Below, in pieces: positions 1-11,220 of a DNA stretch of 64,000 nt. A program made the translations under genes and the position numbers. Origin of the DNA: Artemisia argyi (taxonomy: Eukaryota; Streptophyta; Magnoliopsida; Asterales; Asteraceae); the NCBI GenBank assembly GCA_030686995.1, contig CM060696.1:110914949-110978948 (forward strand), given 5' to 3'. The notes beneath the pieces are model-generated. The model was not told where the DNA came from, ran no database searches, and saw only the letters and a program-made list of their open reading frames with translations. Numbering within the stretch: position 1 is the stretch's first letter; every line of letters begins with the position of its first letter.

Positions 1-502
1 ACTATCTATATACACTTGATTTTCTCTCGACTATTTATACCCATCAAAGAATTACTTCTTATTTGTATAGAGGTTATTTTTATAAATGTTTTATCCGATT
101 CTTTACACATCGAGTCAAACCCTAACAGTCCAAAGTATATATATGTTTCATTAAATTCCTAAACTATTAAATACATATTTATTCATTTTGATGATCCTCT
201 AAAACCTTTCTCATACGTTGTGAGTGACATAGTGGTCTCATTTATTTTTCCAAAAAAAAAAAAAAAAAAAAAAAAATCGTGAGGAATTCTATGAGCTTTA
301 AAATATTTTCATGACCTTACACAACGGTATTTTATCTGAAACTCGTCACATTCTATTTATTTACCTTGGAAATTTCACTACCATGTTATAAACAACTCCT
401 TTATTGTCATCTAAACTATCTTTCATTATATTACAAATGGATTTACTATTACCCAAAGAATTACCCCATTATTACCTTATAAACTAATAACCTTATTCAC
501 TA

Positions 503-699
503 CTACCTCCGTCCCATTTAAAGTGTCCACTTTCATAATGCACAAAGTTTTAGGAGATTCCACTAACTAAACTCTCCACCAATCAAATATTACTTTTACC
601 CACTAAACTCTCATCTTATTGGTTGGAAGGTACAAGTGGACACTTTAAATGGGACATGCAAAGATTCCATTGTGGACACTTTAAATGGGACGGAGGGAG
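503..699. mobile_element. Stowaway-like MITE
   Basis: The element is about 197 bp. Its ends form inverted repeats of about 28 bp starting ctMcctccgtccc and continuing through atttaaagtgtccac. It is flanked by TA at 501-502 and 700-701, the target duplication used by Tc1/mariner Stowaway elements, and the TIR consensus matches that family. It has no coding capacity. It sits inside the decayed gypsy element, so it inserted later or was carried along. Confidence 0.88.
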
Positions 700-2357
700 T
701 ACTATTTTATAAACTGCTCTAACTAGTTTAAAATTTACTTTTTGTTACCTCTTTAAAAATCATTGGGTCAATTACCTTGTAAAACTAGTTTACTACTATC
801 TTCTAAACCATTTTCACTACAATATTAATAAACTCATTGCCACTCTCTTATAAACTACTTTACCACCATCTTATAAACTTATCCACTGATGTACTACTAT
901 TAAATAAACTGTTTGGACTAGTTTTGAATAAACTATTTTGTTATCTTAGAAATCGTTCTGTCATTTACCTTTTACCAAAAATTTTCACCACCTTATAAAC
1001 GATTTTGTTATTATCTTATGAATTAATCGACCTTGTTTTATTAACTAAAACTCTTGATTTATTATTGCCTCATGAACTATTTTGCTATTATTTTATTGTT
1101 CGTCATTCTCTAATAATTCTTATAAACGGATTCATCATACAAAAGCTGAAGTTCAACAACTTTCTCTACATTCATCAAGTTCTCTTTTCAAACCTTCATT
1201 ATTAAAGGTCCGTGAGTCTGGTCCGATATGGACTGATTTAGAACTTATTAAAACTTCCTTTTCTGCGTGCATTTTCCTTATTCGCTTGTGTTACATACTC
1301 ATACTACTTACTTATGATTGATTCTTATGTATGTACAAACTTATATCACTCTTTGTATATAAGATACTTATGCAAACTCCAAACTTGTCCAACAATGGAC
1401 ATATCACGAGCATAACTAAGATAAGTATTTGAAAATTTTATCGAACCTCAGTTAAATATAGTCTAGTCACCTATATTTAACCTTGGGACAGTGGAACATA
1501 GTCTGACTACCTATGTTCGACTTAGATTTTTCAAATACTAAGAATAGTTATATTTGGGTTATGTCTAATTGATCTTCTACTTGATCTTCGAGAATCACAA
1601 AATTTTTATGTGAGTATAACAATTTAGCGGTATTTATACGATCGAGCAAAACAACTAAACAAATCCTCACTCCATCTTTATCACGTATAGTCAACCTTAC
1701 TCCGAACCGTATTTCTGGGCAACAAGAATCGAACCTCATCATTAGTTATTCTAGACTTCATTCCTAACGATTATCCTCGTCTTTTCGCAAGTAAACCGTA
1801 TAGAGATAAAGCGAGTTGAGCACCGGGACGTCGCTCTCTTAAGGGGTACGTGCTGTGACATTTCTAAAAATTTCATATCAATTATTTTAATGGTTTATTA
1901 TTTAAAGAATCTATTTTAAATTATTTACTTCGTCGGAAGATATCCGCGTACTTTTAAATAAATTATATCGCGACTAGACTATGCTCAGTCTACGTTATCT
2001 ATGCACCATTGTTGTATTTCAATCCTATTTTTTTTTCTTTTAAAGTCACAATCCATTTTATTTCATTTTTACGTCCACTTTTATTTTTATCGCGTGGTTT
2101 AATTTCGTGTTTCACGTTTTAACCTCAAATAAATCCTCCGATAATCTTATCACTCATCTATATTTCAAAAGTTCATCATGAAAACTAGTTCTAATATTTT
2201 CACAAGTTTTACACTTTATTTAGTACAATTAAATTTTATTTCTAGCAAACTCGGTACCCGGTATCCCCTAAAAGTAATAATATCTACATAATACTACCTA
2301 AGCTTTACCAAATATCTTACACAATACCATTTTTCTTCCCCTTTTTCCTAAAATGCC

Positions 2358-2373
2358 GCCCCCCCCCCCCCCT
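2358..2373. repeat. Poly-C run
   Basis: An uninterrupted cytosine run lies inside the decayed LTR. It opens a short spurious reading frame rich in proline codons, which is not annotated as a gene. Confidence 0.8.
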
Positions 2374-2676
2374 TGCTTTTCTTGCACTCCATTGAAAATC
2401 TTACCATCTCTATTATTGATTGTACTAGTTGTCTACAAGTTTACACAAATAATACATAAGGTATTACACTACATTTCAAGCTCATTTTCACTAGCTCAAG
2501 AAAATTGTATTCTCTCTTTCTCTCTAACTCACTCACGGCAACAACACAACAACAAGAAGGGGGAGATCAAGATTTTATCAAGTATATAAAACCTAGTTTA
2601 CTTCTTGTTGTAGTTTTGAAATAAAAACTAGGAAGTATTAGGAAACCTTGTTACCTTAAACCTCATCATCTCACTT

Positions 2677-4325
2677 GTAAGCTTCAAGTTATATTTTTCA
2701 TCTTTTCATACTTCCATTTATTCACTATCTTGATGTATTTGAACATTATATAAGTTATAATGCTTAGTTAAGCTTGGTACTTAAGTTAGAAAACCTTAAA
2801 ACCATAGAAAGGCTAAACATGAAACTGTAATTTTTTTTTGGATCCGTGTATAAACATATTAAACTGCTCTAATCAGTAGACAATGGACATAAACTAAAAA
2901 TATATAGTTGTAGCCCTATGTCTTGTGGTCATTTTGACGGGTATTTCGTCGAATAACTCCTTACGATGATTAAACTAAAATTATTTTGGTGAAACTAGTC
3001 ACAATCTGAGCAACAGATTTGAAACGTGAAAAAGTCATTTTTTTTTGTATATAACCCTCTGTTACTCAAAGAATAAAAGTTTTAGAGGACATCTTAACTT
3101 AAACGTGTCCGAAAACGGGGAATAAATCGGGTTTGTAAAACTCTAGATATCGCACTTTTCGTGAGACCATTGAAAATTTGAAAGCTGAATGGATTGATTG
3201 TTTGGATAAATGGACTGTTTTACTAAGGTTATGTAATTTTTGGCCATGTGGGACCCACAAATCTCGTTAGTACAGAAGTAGACCTTTCCGGGGATATAAA
3301 GAACGAGACTTGTGGACTTACGGTTTGCAAATGGTGATTTTTCTAAACATAGACAAGTTATTTAAATTCCTAACAGCACTAGGTATAAAATAAGTATAAA
3401 GTGTTTTACACTTTATAATGTTGGACCTTTAAAACATTTTGAACCCCCTAATATATTTTTGAACCCTTAGGCTTAAAGTGAACCTTTTTGACCAAAAACT
3501 TGACCCATGGACTAAATTTGAACCTTAGAATTAATTTGAACTTTTACATTGCAATTGAACTTGGGGTCAAATGTAAGTTTCATACTTATATAAATGCAAG
3601 AGTATAGTTTTGGATAATTTGTAGGTAATTTAACAAAAACCTTGTGATGTATCTAGGAATATTGTACCAAGCTTAGGTAAGATCATAATTTGTATATAAT
3701 CAAAAGTACATCGATATCTATTTTCATAAACTAAGACAACGTATATTAATTAGGTTCATCGTAGAGCTTTTGCGGCTATTCCTTCGTTTGCTTGTTCATT
3801 GCTACTTTCTTTGCTCTCGGTGAGTTCATAGCCTCGCCTTTACTCATTTAATTGTTTATAAACCTCGCGAGGGGGATACATGCTAGTTTTTACAAACTGA
3901 ATACAAGTAATTTTTGGTATGCTGGACCCGATCATATGATCATAGATATTGAATGCTTTTTGCCAATTAAGTCCCCTCATGAACCGTTAATTACTCGAGT
4001 AGTAAACGCTAGTATTATGGATATGCATATTAGGCTTGGCGGGCCTTGTTCGGGATACGGACACATAATAGTTAGAATTGTGGTAAATGGCAAAATTTAC
4101 CTTTCCGGGGCATTATTAAAAATCGTCAAGGTTCGGTTACATGAACTCAATACTATAATCTTTATTACCCGACTTGTATTTGTTACATGTCAACTTAATT
4201 ATGGGCGTATAACAACGTAGCCCATCATATTTTAAACTGATTTATGCTTGTATTCAACTTATTACTTATTAAACTCTATGAATTCACTCAACCTTTGTGT
4301 TGACTTTTAGCATGTTTTATCTCAG
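2677..4325 (+). other. Candidate intron inside the decayed gypsy LTR
   Basis: The donor CTT|GTAAGC at 2677 and the acceptor TTTTATCTCAG at 4325 stand at the same relative places as the donor CAA|GTAAGT and acceptor TGTATTTTCAG in the gypsy B LTRs. Flanking words are shared too: 'atacttccattt' after the donor and 'ttttagcatgt' before the acceptor. Splice sites surviving in a diverged relative argue for function, but splicing is inferred. Confidence 0.4.
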
Positions 4326-4631
4326 GTCCGTATGTGACTTTCGGCTCGGATGGGCGGCGCAAGAGATGGATATCAAGATGGCTCATGTTCTAAATAAATT
4401 TTCTTTTAAGAAAAGACCAAAACTTTTATTATCTTATGTATCTCTAAACTTTGTACTTATTTGGGACCTCTTTTGTTTAACTCTGAATGGCTTTTGTATG
4501 CAAAAGTTTTATTAAAAACATTTTCATTTTGAATTTGTTTACTATATTTGTACAATGTGACTAGTATATAACATCCCATGTCCCTTTCCGCTGCGATCCT
4601 AATATAGGGGTGTTATATGTGCTAATCACAA

Positions 4632-4945
4632 GACCTAACCGCAGAACACTTAATCGCAGAGGCAGGACACCCAAACCGCAAGATATGCAAACCACAAAGA
4701 CCTAATCGCAGAAAACTTAATCGCAGAGAGTAAATCGCAGTGAGTTAATCGCAGTAAGTTAACCACAATAATCTACCCGCAGACAACTTGATCGCAATAG
4801 TTAATCGCAAGATCTAATCGCAGTGCCCAAAAATCCAAATCTGTCACTTTCCTTGCGATTTGTTTGTATTCCCAAAATAGTAACCGCAGATGATAGAACT
4901 TAACCGCAGCCAAGCAATGGAAGAGTATACTTAACCGCAACTTAG
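4632..4945. repeat. Irregular short-period repeat, ttaaYcgcag
   Basis: At least fifteen variants of the word ttaatcgcag, ttaaccgcag or taaccgcaa occur in about 310 bp, separated by 4-20 variable bases. The spacing is irregular, so this is not a simple satellite. It lies in what should be the 5' interior of the minus-strand Copia element, where it would read ctgcgattaa in the element RNA. Confidence 0.7.
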
Positions 4946-5173
4946 AATTCCGCCCAAAATCCAATCCAAACTTTACGTAGATTAAAGATACGGTATAACC
5001 AACTAAAACACAATGCACAACTAACACTAATGATCATAAAAGTACATCACAAACACGTGAGATAACACATGAAGGATCAAACCAAGATGTTTTACAAGAA
5101 AGTGACTTCAAATTCACATAACCACACAAAACACCATCAAATTCGATTCTACAAGGTCCCAAGATGAAACCTT

Positions 5174-5187
5174 GGCTCTTGATACCA
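5174..5187 (-). other. Primer-binding site, initiator Met tRNA type
   Basis: TGGTATCAAGAGCC on the minus strand starts two bases inside the LTR end. It differs from the common plant initiator-Met site TGGTATCAGAGCC by one extra A. Confidence 0.75.
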
Positions 5188-5321
5188 ATTGTAGAATACT
5201 AACTATGTTGGAGACATGTATGATCTTGTGTTATGTGGCGTTAGTGAAGTGAGGAGGGGAAGAAAGAAAGGAACCCTGAGAGAAAAAGGAAATATTAGAT
5301 TGAGATTAAGTGAAGGTCCAA

Positions 5322-5352
5322 CCCTCTCCACATGTGGAGAGGGGTATTTATA
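5322..5352 (-). promoter_or_regulatory. Copia LTR core promoter with 22-bp palindrome
   Basis: A TATA motif reads TATAAATA on the minus strand at 5352-5345. Just downstream in that direction is a perfect 22-bp palindrome at 5322-5343, with half-site CCCTCTCCACA, whose far edge lies near where transcription should start. The role of the palindrome is unknown. Confidence 0.5.
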
Positions 5353-5539
5353 CTTACAATAAAACGCCCACTCCCGGGCTGTGGATCAGGCATACAGTGG
5401 GTGAAGACCCGTCCTTCTTCCACAGTGTTACTTAAACTAATACTAATTAACTAATAAACAAACTAACTACGAGCTAACTTAATGCTATTACAATCATTAG
5501 GTGACCGAGACTTTTACAGGAATATTTGTATTCCTAACA

Positions 5540-6029
5540 ACAACAAAATTAGGTTTCGATGTATATTCAATTTCATCATATATTTCTTCAATTGCTACAA
5601 ATTACGACCCTTTGAAAGAATTTGAATTTTATCAAAGTTAAGGTTTCATTCTATTTGAGGTAAGACGAAATTATTATACCAAACTTTTAAAAAACAAACT
5701 TTAAATTAACATCAATACTTCATCTTTTTTGTTTTTTTAAAGTTTTCTCAAAACTTATCAAAGAAATCACGTGTTCATGGAAACACTCATACTGTGTTTG
5801 ATGAAATGTCTCAATGAAACAATTTTGTGATTTTAGAATTTGAAATGTTCATTAGAATATAAGTTTCAATATTTGATGAGTCTATTAAAAAAAATAGCAA
5901 AAAAAATTATTCATGAAATAATTTGAAAGAAACAAAATTGTTTATCAAAGAATATTTATGAAAAAGTTCATCAAAGAATGATGAAGAAACAAAATTGTTC
6001 ATCGCCTAATTTTTTTATTAGAAAACAAA

Positions 6030-6076
<47 letters not shown>

Positions 6077-6885
6077 AACTTTTGGCTCGAGTAAAATCAT
6101 GGGCCTAGTACCATAGCCCACTAACTTCTAAAAGGTCATTCTCCCCTATATTTGTTTTCAAAGTTTTACTTTAAGCATGATAAAAACATAAACAGTAATT
6201 TATCATAAATTATTTTGTTATTTACACTTCATAAGTAATGTCATTTAGACAATTCACCATGTAAAGTAATGTATCCAACTGAAAAACCAACTAACTCTCT
6301 TCATTACTTGTGAAGTTTGTTTTTTTTAATGAAAACACAATTTTATTAACGGCGTCAAGGATGAGCCAGTTCAAAAAGATATTAAAACAACATATTCCTA
6401 ACATGTTCAATAAAAGTTAAAACATGATCACACTAAGTTATCAAACTAACTTGGGTGACTGTTATAGTATATTCACTCATAGATCACAATAATACTCTAA
6501 TCTACTAACTGTAATCATACTCTAAATCTACTAACAAGGTCGTTTTCAAATCTACCATTGAACTCATACTTTTTGTATCAACTTTCAATAACTTTAAGTA
6601 TTAAGATTAGATTTTTCTAAAGTTAGAGGTTTGATAATAAACCAAACAATGGTATTGGAATTGAGATATTACTAAAGTATTATATTTTTCAAATCTGTCG
6701 TTTGGTTCGTAAACAATAAGAGGCCGTTTGGTTTGATGATAGGACTCACAATTAGTATGCGTTTGATAGTAGTTGTGGGCCCTCAACAATGATAGATTCA
6801 TACCATGCTTCTTTGCCTCTTTTGATGTAAAGCCAATATATGAATATCACCATACCAATTACCATGAAACAAACAACATGTATTT
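5540..6885. repeat. Block X', first part; counterpart of about 43018-44505
   Basis: It is near-identical by eye to 43018-44505, including 'ggtttcRatgtatattcaatttc' phrases, the poly-A tract (6038-6075 here, about 43483-43517 there), 'acggcgtcaaggatgagccag' and 'ggggccgtttggtttgatgat'. Similarity stops at about 6885, where CACTA sequence takes over, and resumes at 10301-10562 and 22218-22260. I see no protein-coding signal. Confidence 0.75.
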
Positions 6886-6933
6886 GATCGTCAAGAAAAG
6901 GAGTAGGCAGCATTAAAGGCTATCGTGGCATAC

Positions 6934-9878
6934 ATGCAAGGTTCTAGTTTTGCGTCTGATGGATATTCTGATGGACTTGATGACCTCGAGGTAATTATTT
7001 TATTATAAATATTTTATATAAAATTTATAATTTATACTCAAATGTCTTGTGTAGGATCCAATTCCATGTGATTTACTATGGCCCTACCCTGGATCTGATT
7101 GTCGAGTAGCTATAGGGAAGGTCTATCCGACTAGGGACGCAATACTACATGGATCTTGTATGTCCGAGGGTTACATTAAGGTTCAAGTAGACACGGTCGA
7201 AGATGCTTTTAAAGCAATACATGTGCCTAAAACAACCGAGAAAGTTTCTGTTTTAGAACATACAATCTTGGAATTTATTGAGTGGCCTCGGAAAAAAATC
7301 AAGGTATTATTATGCATTAATTAGATAAAACATTGTGTTATAAGTTGTTATTGTCTGATAAATGGTTTTCTGTTATATGCAGACACACCAAACAATCTCA
7401 CCACGTCACTCTATGAGTCACTCTGCCCCTAGTCCAACTATGTCATGCCAAACCTCGATTAGCGATTTAAGTTCAAGTTCATGTTATCGCCCTCAAATGG
7501 TAGTCGCATAATCATTTTACTTAATATATGTCTATACAGGAAGTAATGACAAACATGCATAGGCTGATATAATAAGTTGTGTTATTGCAGGAAGAAGACC
7601 TAATGGCATTCCAACACCAAATTCCAACTGGTGGTTACATGAGCTTGGTAGTCCTTCAATCGTTATACTTGATAATTATGTGTGTGTGTATAACGAGTTG
7701 ATATATCCAAATTGTTTTTTGATTTAGTTGGAAAGTCAAGTGGCATTGCAGCCTCTAATGCAATCTCATCCTGCAACTGTTGAACCTGAAAAGCCCAAGC
7801 AAACCCAAGAAGAAAGAGTTGAAGAGCGGCTTGCTAAATTAGTAAATCGGCCTAAAGTTTTTAAAGAATCTGAGACACGGTTCAGGAAATGCAAGAATCG
7901 AAATATTTCAATTGTTGCACCTCACAACATGTATGTCAAACCTTGGCAAGAGTGGATTGAATATGAGGCAATTTTAGATTTGCACATCGAGGCGAAGGTT
8001 GATATTACTTTTATACATTGGTGGGCGATGTAAGTAACTTATGTTCTATTTCTTTTTCATTTTTCTGAAAGAAACACTTATATTGCAGTAACCAAACACC
8101 CTCTTATAGCAGCAACCAAACACCCTCGAGAAAGCAATCAAAACACCCCTCTGGCAGCAGCATCCAAAAACCCACTAACACGTGTTCTATTTTCTTGATG
8201 ACAGGCATTTACATTCAATTGCGAAAGGTTTTCATCACAACAGATGTGTTTTCCTCAATCAACATCACATTGCATCAAATGAATGTTTAAGAAACAGCGA
8301 ACAAGTCGTAAACCACATTATTAGTACTAAGGGATTAAATCCAGGAAAAGACATATACGTGGCACCGTATTTGCAAGGGTAATGGCTTTTCTTGTTATAC
8401 GGATATTTTTATATGTGCTTTGTATCTATACTTAAATGATGAAACTTTTGTGTAGTGAGAGTCATTGGCTTCTTTTTGTGGTGTGCCCAAAATTGAGGAG
8501 GGGTTATATAGTGGATTCGATGAAACGTGATAATACTGAGAAAAATTATTATTTCCCACAGATAGTAGAGAGGTAAATTTTCAAATATTGACTTTGAGTT
8601 GACATGCATATTTTGAAAAAAATAGTTGAAGTTAACTTCATGCCATTGCTTTTCAATATAGGGCTTTCGAGATCAAGTTTGATTGGACGATGGTCAAGGT
8701 AAGTAATCTACAATTGTTGTGTATATACATGATTGATTTGGTTGTTGCATTTGTGTAACTATGTTTGTTTATTTTAGTGTTTCCAACAAGAGGGTCAGTG
8801 GGAATGCGGCTACTATTTGATGAAGTCCATGTATGACCTTGCTCTAAACAAACAAGCCGACTTTCCAAAAAGTGTAAGTATTTCCTTTTATGCTTGAGAT
8901 TATAGCGGGTCGGCTGCTGTTGCAGCGGGTCGGCTGCTGTTGCAGCAGGTCGGCTGCTGTTGCAGCGGGTCAGCTGCTATTTTGGTTTATGTCCTAGCTA
9001 CTACTTTTATTATGTTTTACCATCTGATATAAGCCATCTGATATATTGACATAATTCCAAGCAAAAGTGTATTCAAATTATCTTTTAAAGTACATATGCA
9101 ATGTTTTCTTAGCACATCTGATATAAGCCATAATTCTAAGATGCAATGTTTTCTTAGCACATGAATATCACTTTAAATGATCATATGCTTGTGTGCTTGA
9201 TGTTATTCTAGGACATTATATATGATTATATATTTGAATGCTAAAGAAACAAGTAGAATGCTTACTTTAAGATCGTGAGGCTGTCTTATATGCATGTTAG
9301 TTACCATGGTGTATATTCATGTAGAATATGCATGCGCTAGGCAGCTTGGGTATAGGGTCAGTATAGGTAACTTGCATTGCGGGTAGAAAATACTTGGGTT
9401 GGGTAACCCCTTAAGCCACATGGTTGTTACTAAACTTGTAGGTTAATTGTGAATTACAGGAACCCATATTAGGTAACCCTTTAAATTCACAGTTGCTTTT
9501 CTCCACAATACACTAGTAGATGAACTAAGTTATAACATCACAATAGCATGATATCAAAGGAGCATTAATAAGGTATCCTTTGCAAGCATGTGTGTTTGAT
9601 TTGGGACTCTTTGAATATTAGCTGTGTGGCAAGTTAGAATGTTAAAACAAGAGCTTTTATATTTTAAGAAGATTTGTTTTTATACTTTGTTACTCTTTAT
9701 TGTATTAAATTTTGTTGATTTTGCAAAAAAATGACTAATATATCTATATTTGTTTTTATAGATTTGGGATGATACACGCCGTCTAAAACCGATGGAGATT
9801 GACCAAGTGGCTCTTATGACATTGAAAGAGTTTAATAGGGTTGTAGTTGATCCGTTAGATGCAATAGCTCCTCAATAG
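6934..9878 (+). CDS. CACTA-associated DUF8039/Ulp1-like cysteine protease, ten exons
   Basis: Ten exons join in phase with GT-AG borders: 6934-6990, 7055-7303, 7383-7499, 7591-7647, 7728-8029, 8205-8378, 8456-8572, 8662-8698, 8778-8873 and 9762-9878, giving 440 residues without an internal stop. Exon 2 resembles DUF8039 (starts DPIPCDLLWPYPG). Exons 7-9 hold the C48 Ulp1/SENP-like core: His in SHWLLFVV, Asp in IVDSM, Gln in QQEGQWECGYY and the nucleophile Cys in the same motif, so the catalytic set is complete. The family cleaves SUMO-like modifiers; the role in CACTA elements is unclear. The ATG at 6934 is the first in frame after a stop at 6904; the original gene may have extended further upstream. 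Splicing is inferred from sequence. This may be a transposon gene or one being retained by the host. Confidence 0.75.
8905..8981. repeat. 20-bp tandem repeat in protease intron 9
   Basis: Nearly four copies of gcgggtcggctgctgttgca, with single-base changes, lie just after the exon 9 donor. They are GC-rich against an AT-rich intron. Confidence 0.85.
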
Positions 9879-10109
9879 TTAAGGTTTTAAATTCTCGTGA
9901 TGATGACTTTTAAACAATTGAAATGGATAACACTTTTGTGTAACTCAAATTGTTGCGTTTATTGATGTTTATATAGATGTTAAGTTTATTGAATATTGTT
10001 TTTGTATGCTGCAATGTTTGGGTCTTTTGCTAAAGATATTGTGGTAGTGTTTGGTTACAGGTTTTAGAACACGAAAATTGAATATTAATTTTATGAACAA
10101 ACAGATTTA

Positions 10110-10300
10110 ATGCGGTTAAAAAAAAAACCGTAGCAGAAAAGAGTGCTAGAAAAGCAAAATATAATGGAGGAATCTGCTACGGTTACAAAAAAAACCGTAC
10201 CAAATGGTCATTTTTTGCGTACGCGAGTATCTACTACGGTTCATAAACCGTACCAAATAGCCTTTAAAACCGTAGCTAAAGACATTTTTGTGTAGTAGTG
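10110..10300. other. CACTA subterminal repeats and right TIR
   Basis: About seven copies of ctacggtt, aaccgtagc or aaccgtacc occur in alternating orientation, ending in tgtagtagtg. In En/Spm such subterminal repeats are where the element-encoded TnpA protein binds. Confidence 0.75.
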
Positions 10301-10562
10301 AATGAAAAGTGAAGAAACTCTTCATTTGAGTAACTAAACGCAACCCTAAATTATATTCCCAATGAGACACACGTTTACATCCCACATTCGTCCACAAGGT
10401 TATTTAGAAACGGTTCATATACGTTAGATCCAAACGGATCATATGCGTTAGATCAAGAACATATGCAAATCAATAGTTTTGGAGCAAAAGTTTCAAAGCC
10501 TCATGATAAAGCACTACCTGATGTGATAAAGAACTAATTAACAATATATGTGTGTTGTTGCA
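10301..10562. repeat. Block X', second part; counterpart of about 45715-45965
   Basis: It shares 'aactaaacgcaaccct', 'tggagcaaa' and 'cactacctRatgtgata' with 45715-45965. It ends where the Copia cluster begins, and block X' sequence reappears after 22217 with 'aagatgagaattacat', as at about 46030. Confidence 0.65.
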
Positions 10563-11219
10563 TGTTAGTAATTTAGTGTAATTGAGGGATATAGTCATGA
10601 TACTTGGAAATGGGTTTGGAGGTACGGAGTGTACACCCATCAAGTGAATGACATCCCGGATCCAAAAGTGTTATTTGTCTTAATCCGTAAATGTTTTGAT
10701 AATAATTAAATGGTAAAAAATATTAGAATATTCTTTGATTAAGAATATTCTAGGAATATTCTTTTTAATTATTAAACTAAGAAAAGAATATTAAAGGAAT
10801 ATTCCTTGGCATATTCTAGGAATATTCTCTTTAAATTTTATCTAAAGAATATTTCAAGAATATGCTGAGGCATATTCCTAGAATATGCTATTCTTAATAT
10901 AATAAAGAGAATATTCTAGGAATATGCCGATATTCTTTAGATAAAATTTAAAGAGAATATTCCTAGAATATGCCAAAGAATATTCCTTTAATATTCTTTT
11001 CTTAGTTTAATAATTAAAAAAAATATTCCTAGAATATTCTTAATCAAAGAATATTCTAATATTCTTTACCATTTAATTATTATCAAAACATTTACGGATT
11101 AAGACAAATAACACTTTTGGATCCGGGATGTCATTCACTTGATGGGTGTACACTCCGTACCTCCAAACCCATTTCCAAGTATCATGACTATATCCCTCAA
11201 TTACACTAAATTACTAACA
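10563..11219. repeat. Palindromic double-U3 LTR
   Basis: The left arm begins TGTTAGTAATTTAGTG in plus orientation and the right arm ends CACTAAATTACTAACA, so both outer ends are the same U3 terminus of the neighbouring Copia LTR. Arms of roughly 290 bp are nearly perfect inverted repeats around a centre near 10895. No U5 sequence is present. One base (11220) separates it from the next LTR. Confidence 0.85.
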
Positions 11220-11220
11220 T

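Larger units (their letters stand above)
1..4617 (+). mobile_element. Decayed Ty3/gypsy LTR retrotransposon, relative of gypsy B
   Basis: The region aligns by eye with the young gypsy B element at 51196-60851. The stretch 1380-1570 resembles gypsy B internal sequence near 55140-55330, with the same paired phrases around 'acctatgt'. A G-rich tract at 1830-1850, preceded by 'gggacg', matches the gypsy B polypurine tract. It is followed by a 3' LTR at about 1854-4617 that ends in 'ggggtgttata', equivalent to the gypsy B end 'gggggtgtgaca'. The interior is reduced to a few hundred bases and no gag or pol frame survives. The part before 1330 is AT-rich with many 'ttataaac' words and is probably the remains of the 5' LTR, but no primer site is recognisable. 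Open frames here, such as the one at 3852-4220, lie inside the LTR and resemble no protein I know. Confidence 0.65.
4620..5539 (-). mobile_element. Truncated Copia-type element, 5' LTR plus leader
   Basis: On the minus strand the LTR at 5539-5190 begins TGTTAGGAATAC and ends GTATTCTACA. Two bases later comes TGGTATCAAGAGCC (5187-5174), close to the initiator-Met tRNA primer site TGGTATCAGAGCC. The LTR is therefore the 5' one and the element runs leftward. Leader and repeat sequence continue to about 4620, where the decayed gypsy LTR ends; gag, pol and the 3' LTR are missing. A TATA motif (TATAAATA) lies at 5352-5345 on the minus strand. The insertion interrupts block X', whose intact counterpart at about 43018 reads through 'agacaacaaaattagg'. 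Confidence 0.7.
6886..10300 (+). mobile_element. CACTA (En/Spm) transposon, 5'-truncated
   Basis: The right end is exact: the sequence finishes tgtagtagtg at 10300, the reverse complement of CACTACTACA, a classic CACTA terminal repeat. The 190 bp before it hold several subterminal ctacggtt and aaccgtaSc motifs in both orientations. No left CACTA terminus, transposase exons or target duplication are visible; sequence switches from block X' to element sequence near 6886, so the transposase half is deleted. The remaining gene is the accessory Ulp1-like protease often carried at the 3' side of plant CACTA elements. Confidence 0.8.

Noticed and set aside
2353..2589. Open frame starting with a proline run
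   Set aside because: It is created by a poly-C tract inside a decayed LTR; no domain follows.
3852..4220. 122-codon plus-strand frame
   Set aside because: Lies inside the LTR and the candidate intron; the sequence aligns with non-coding gypsy B LTR and resembles no protein.
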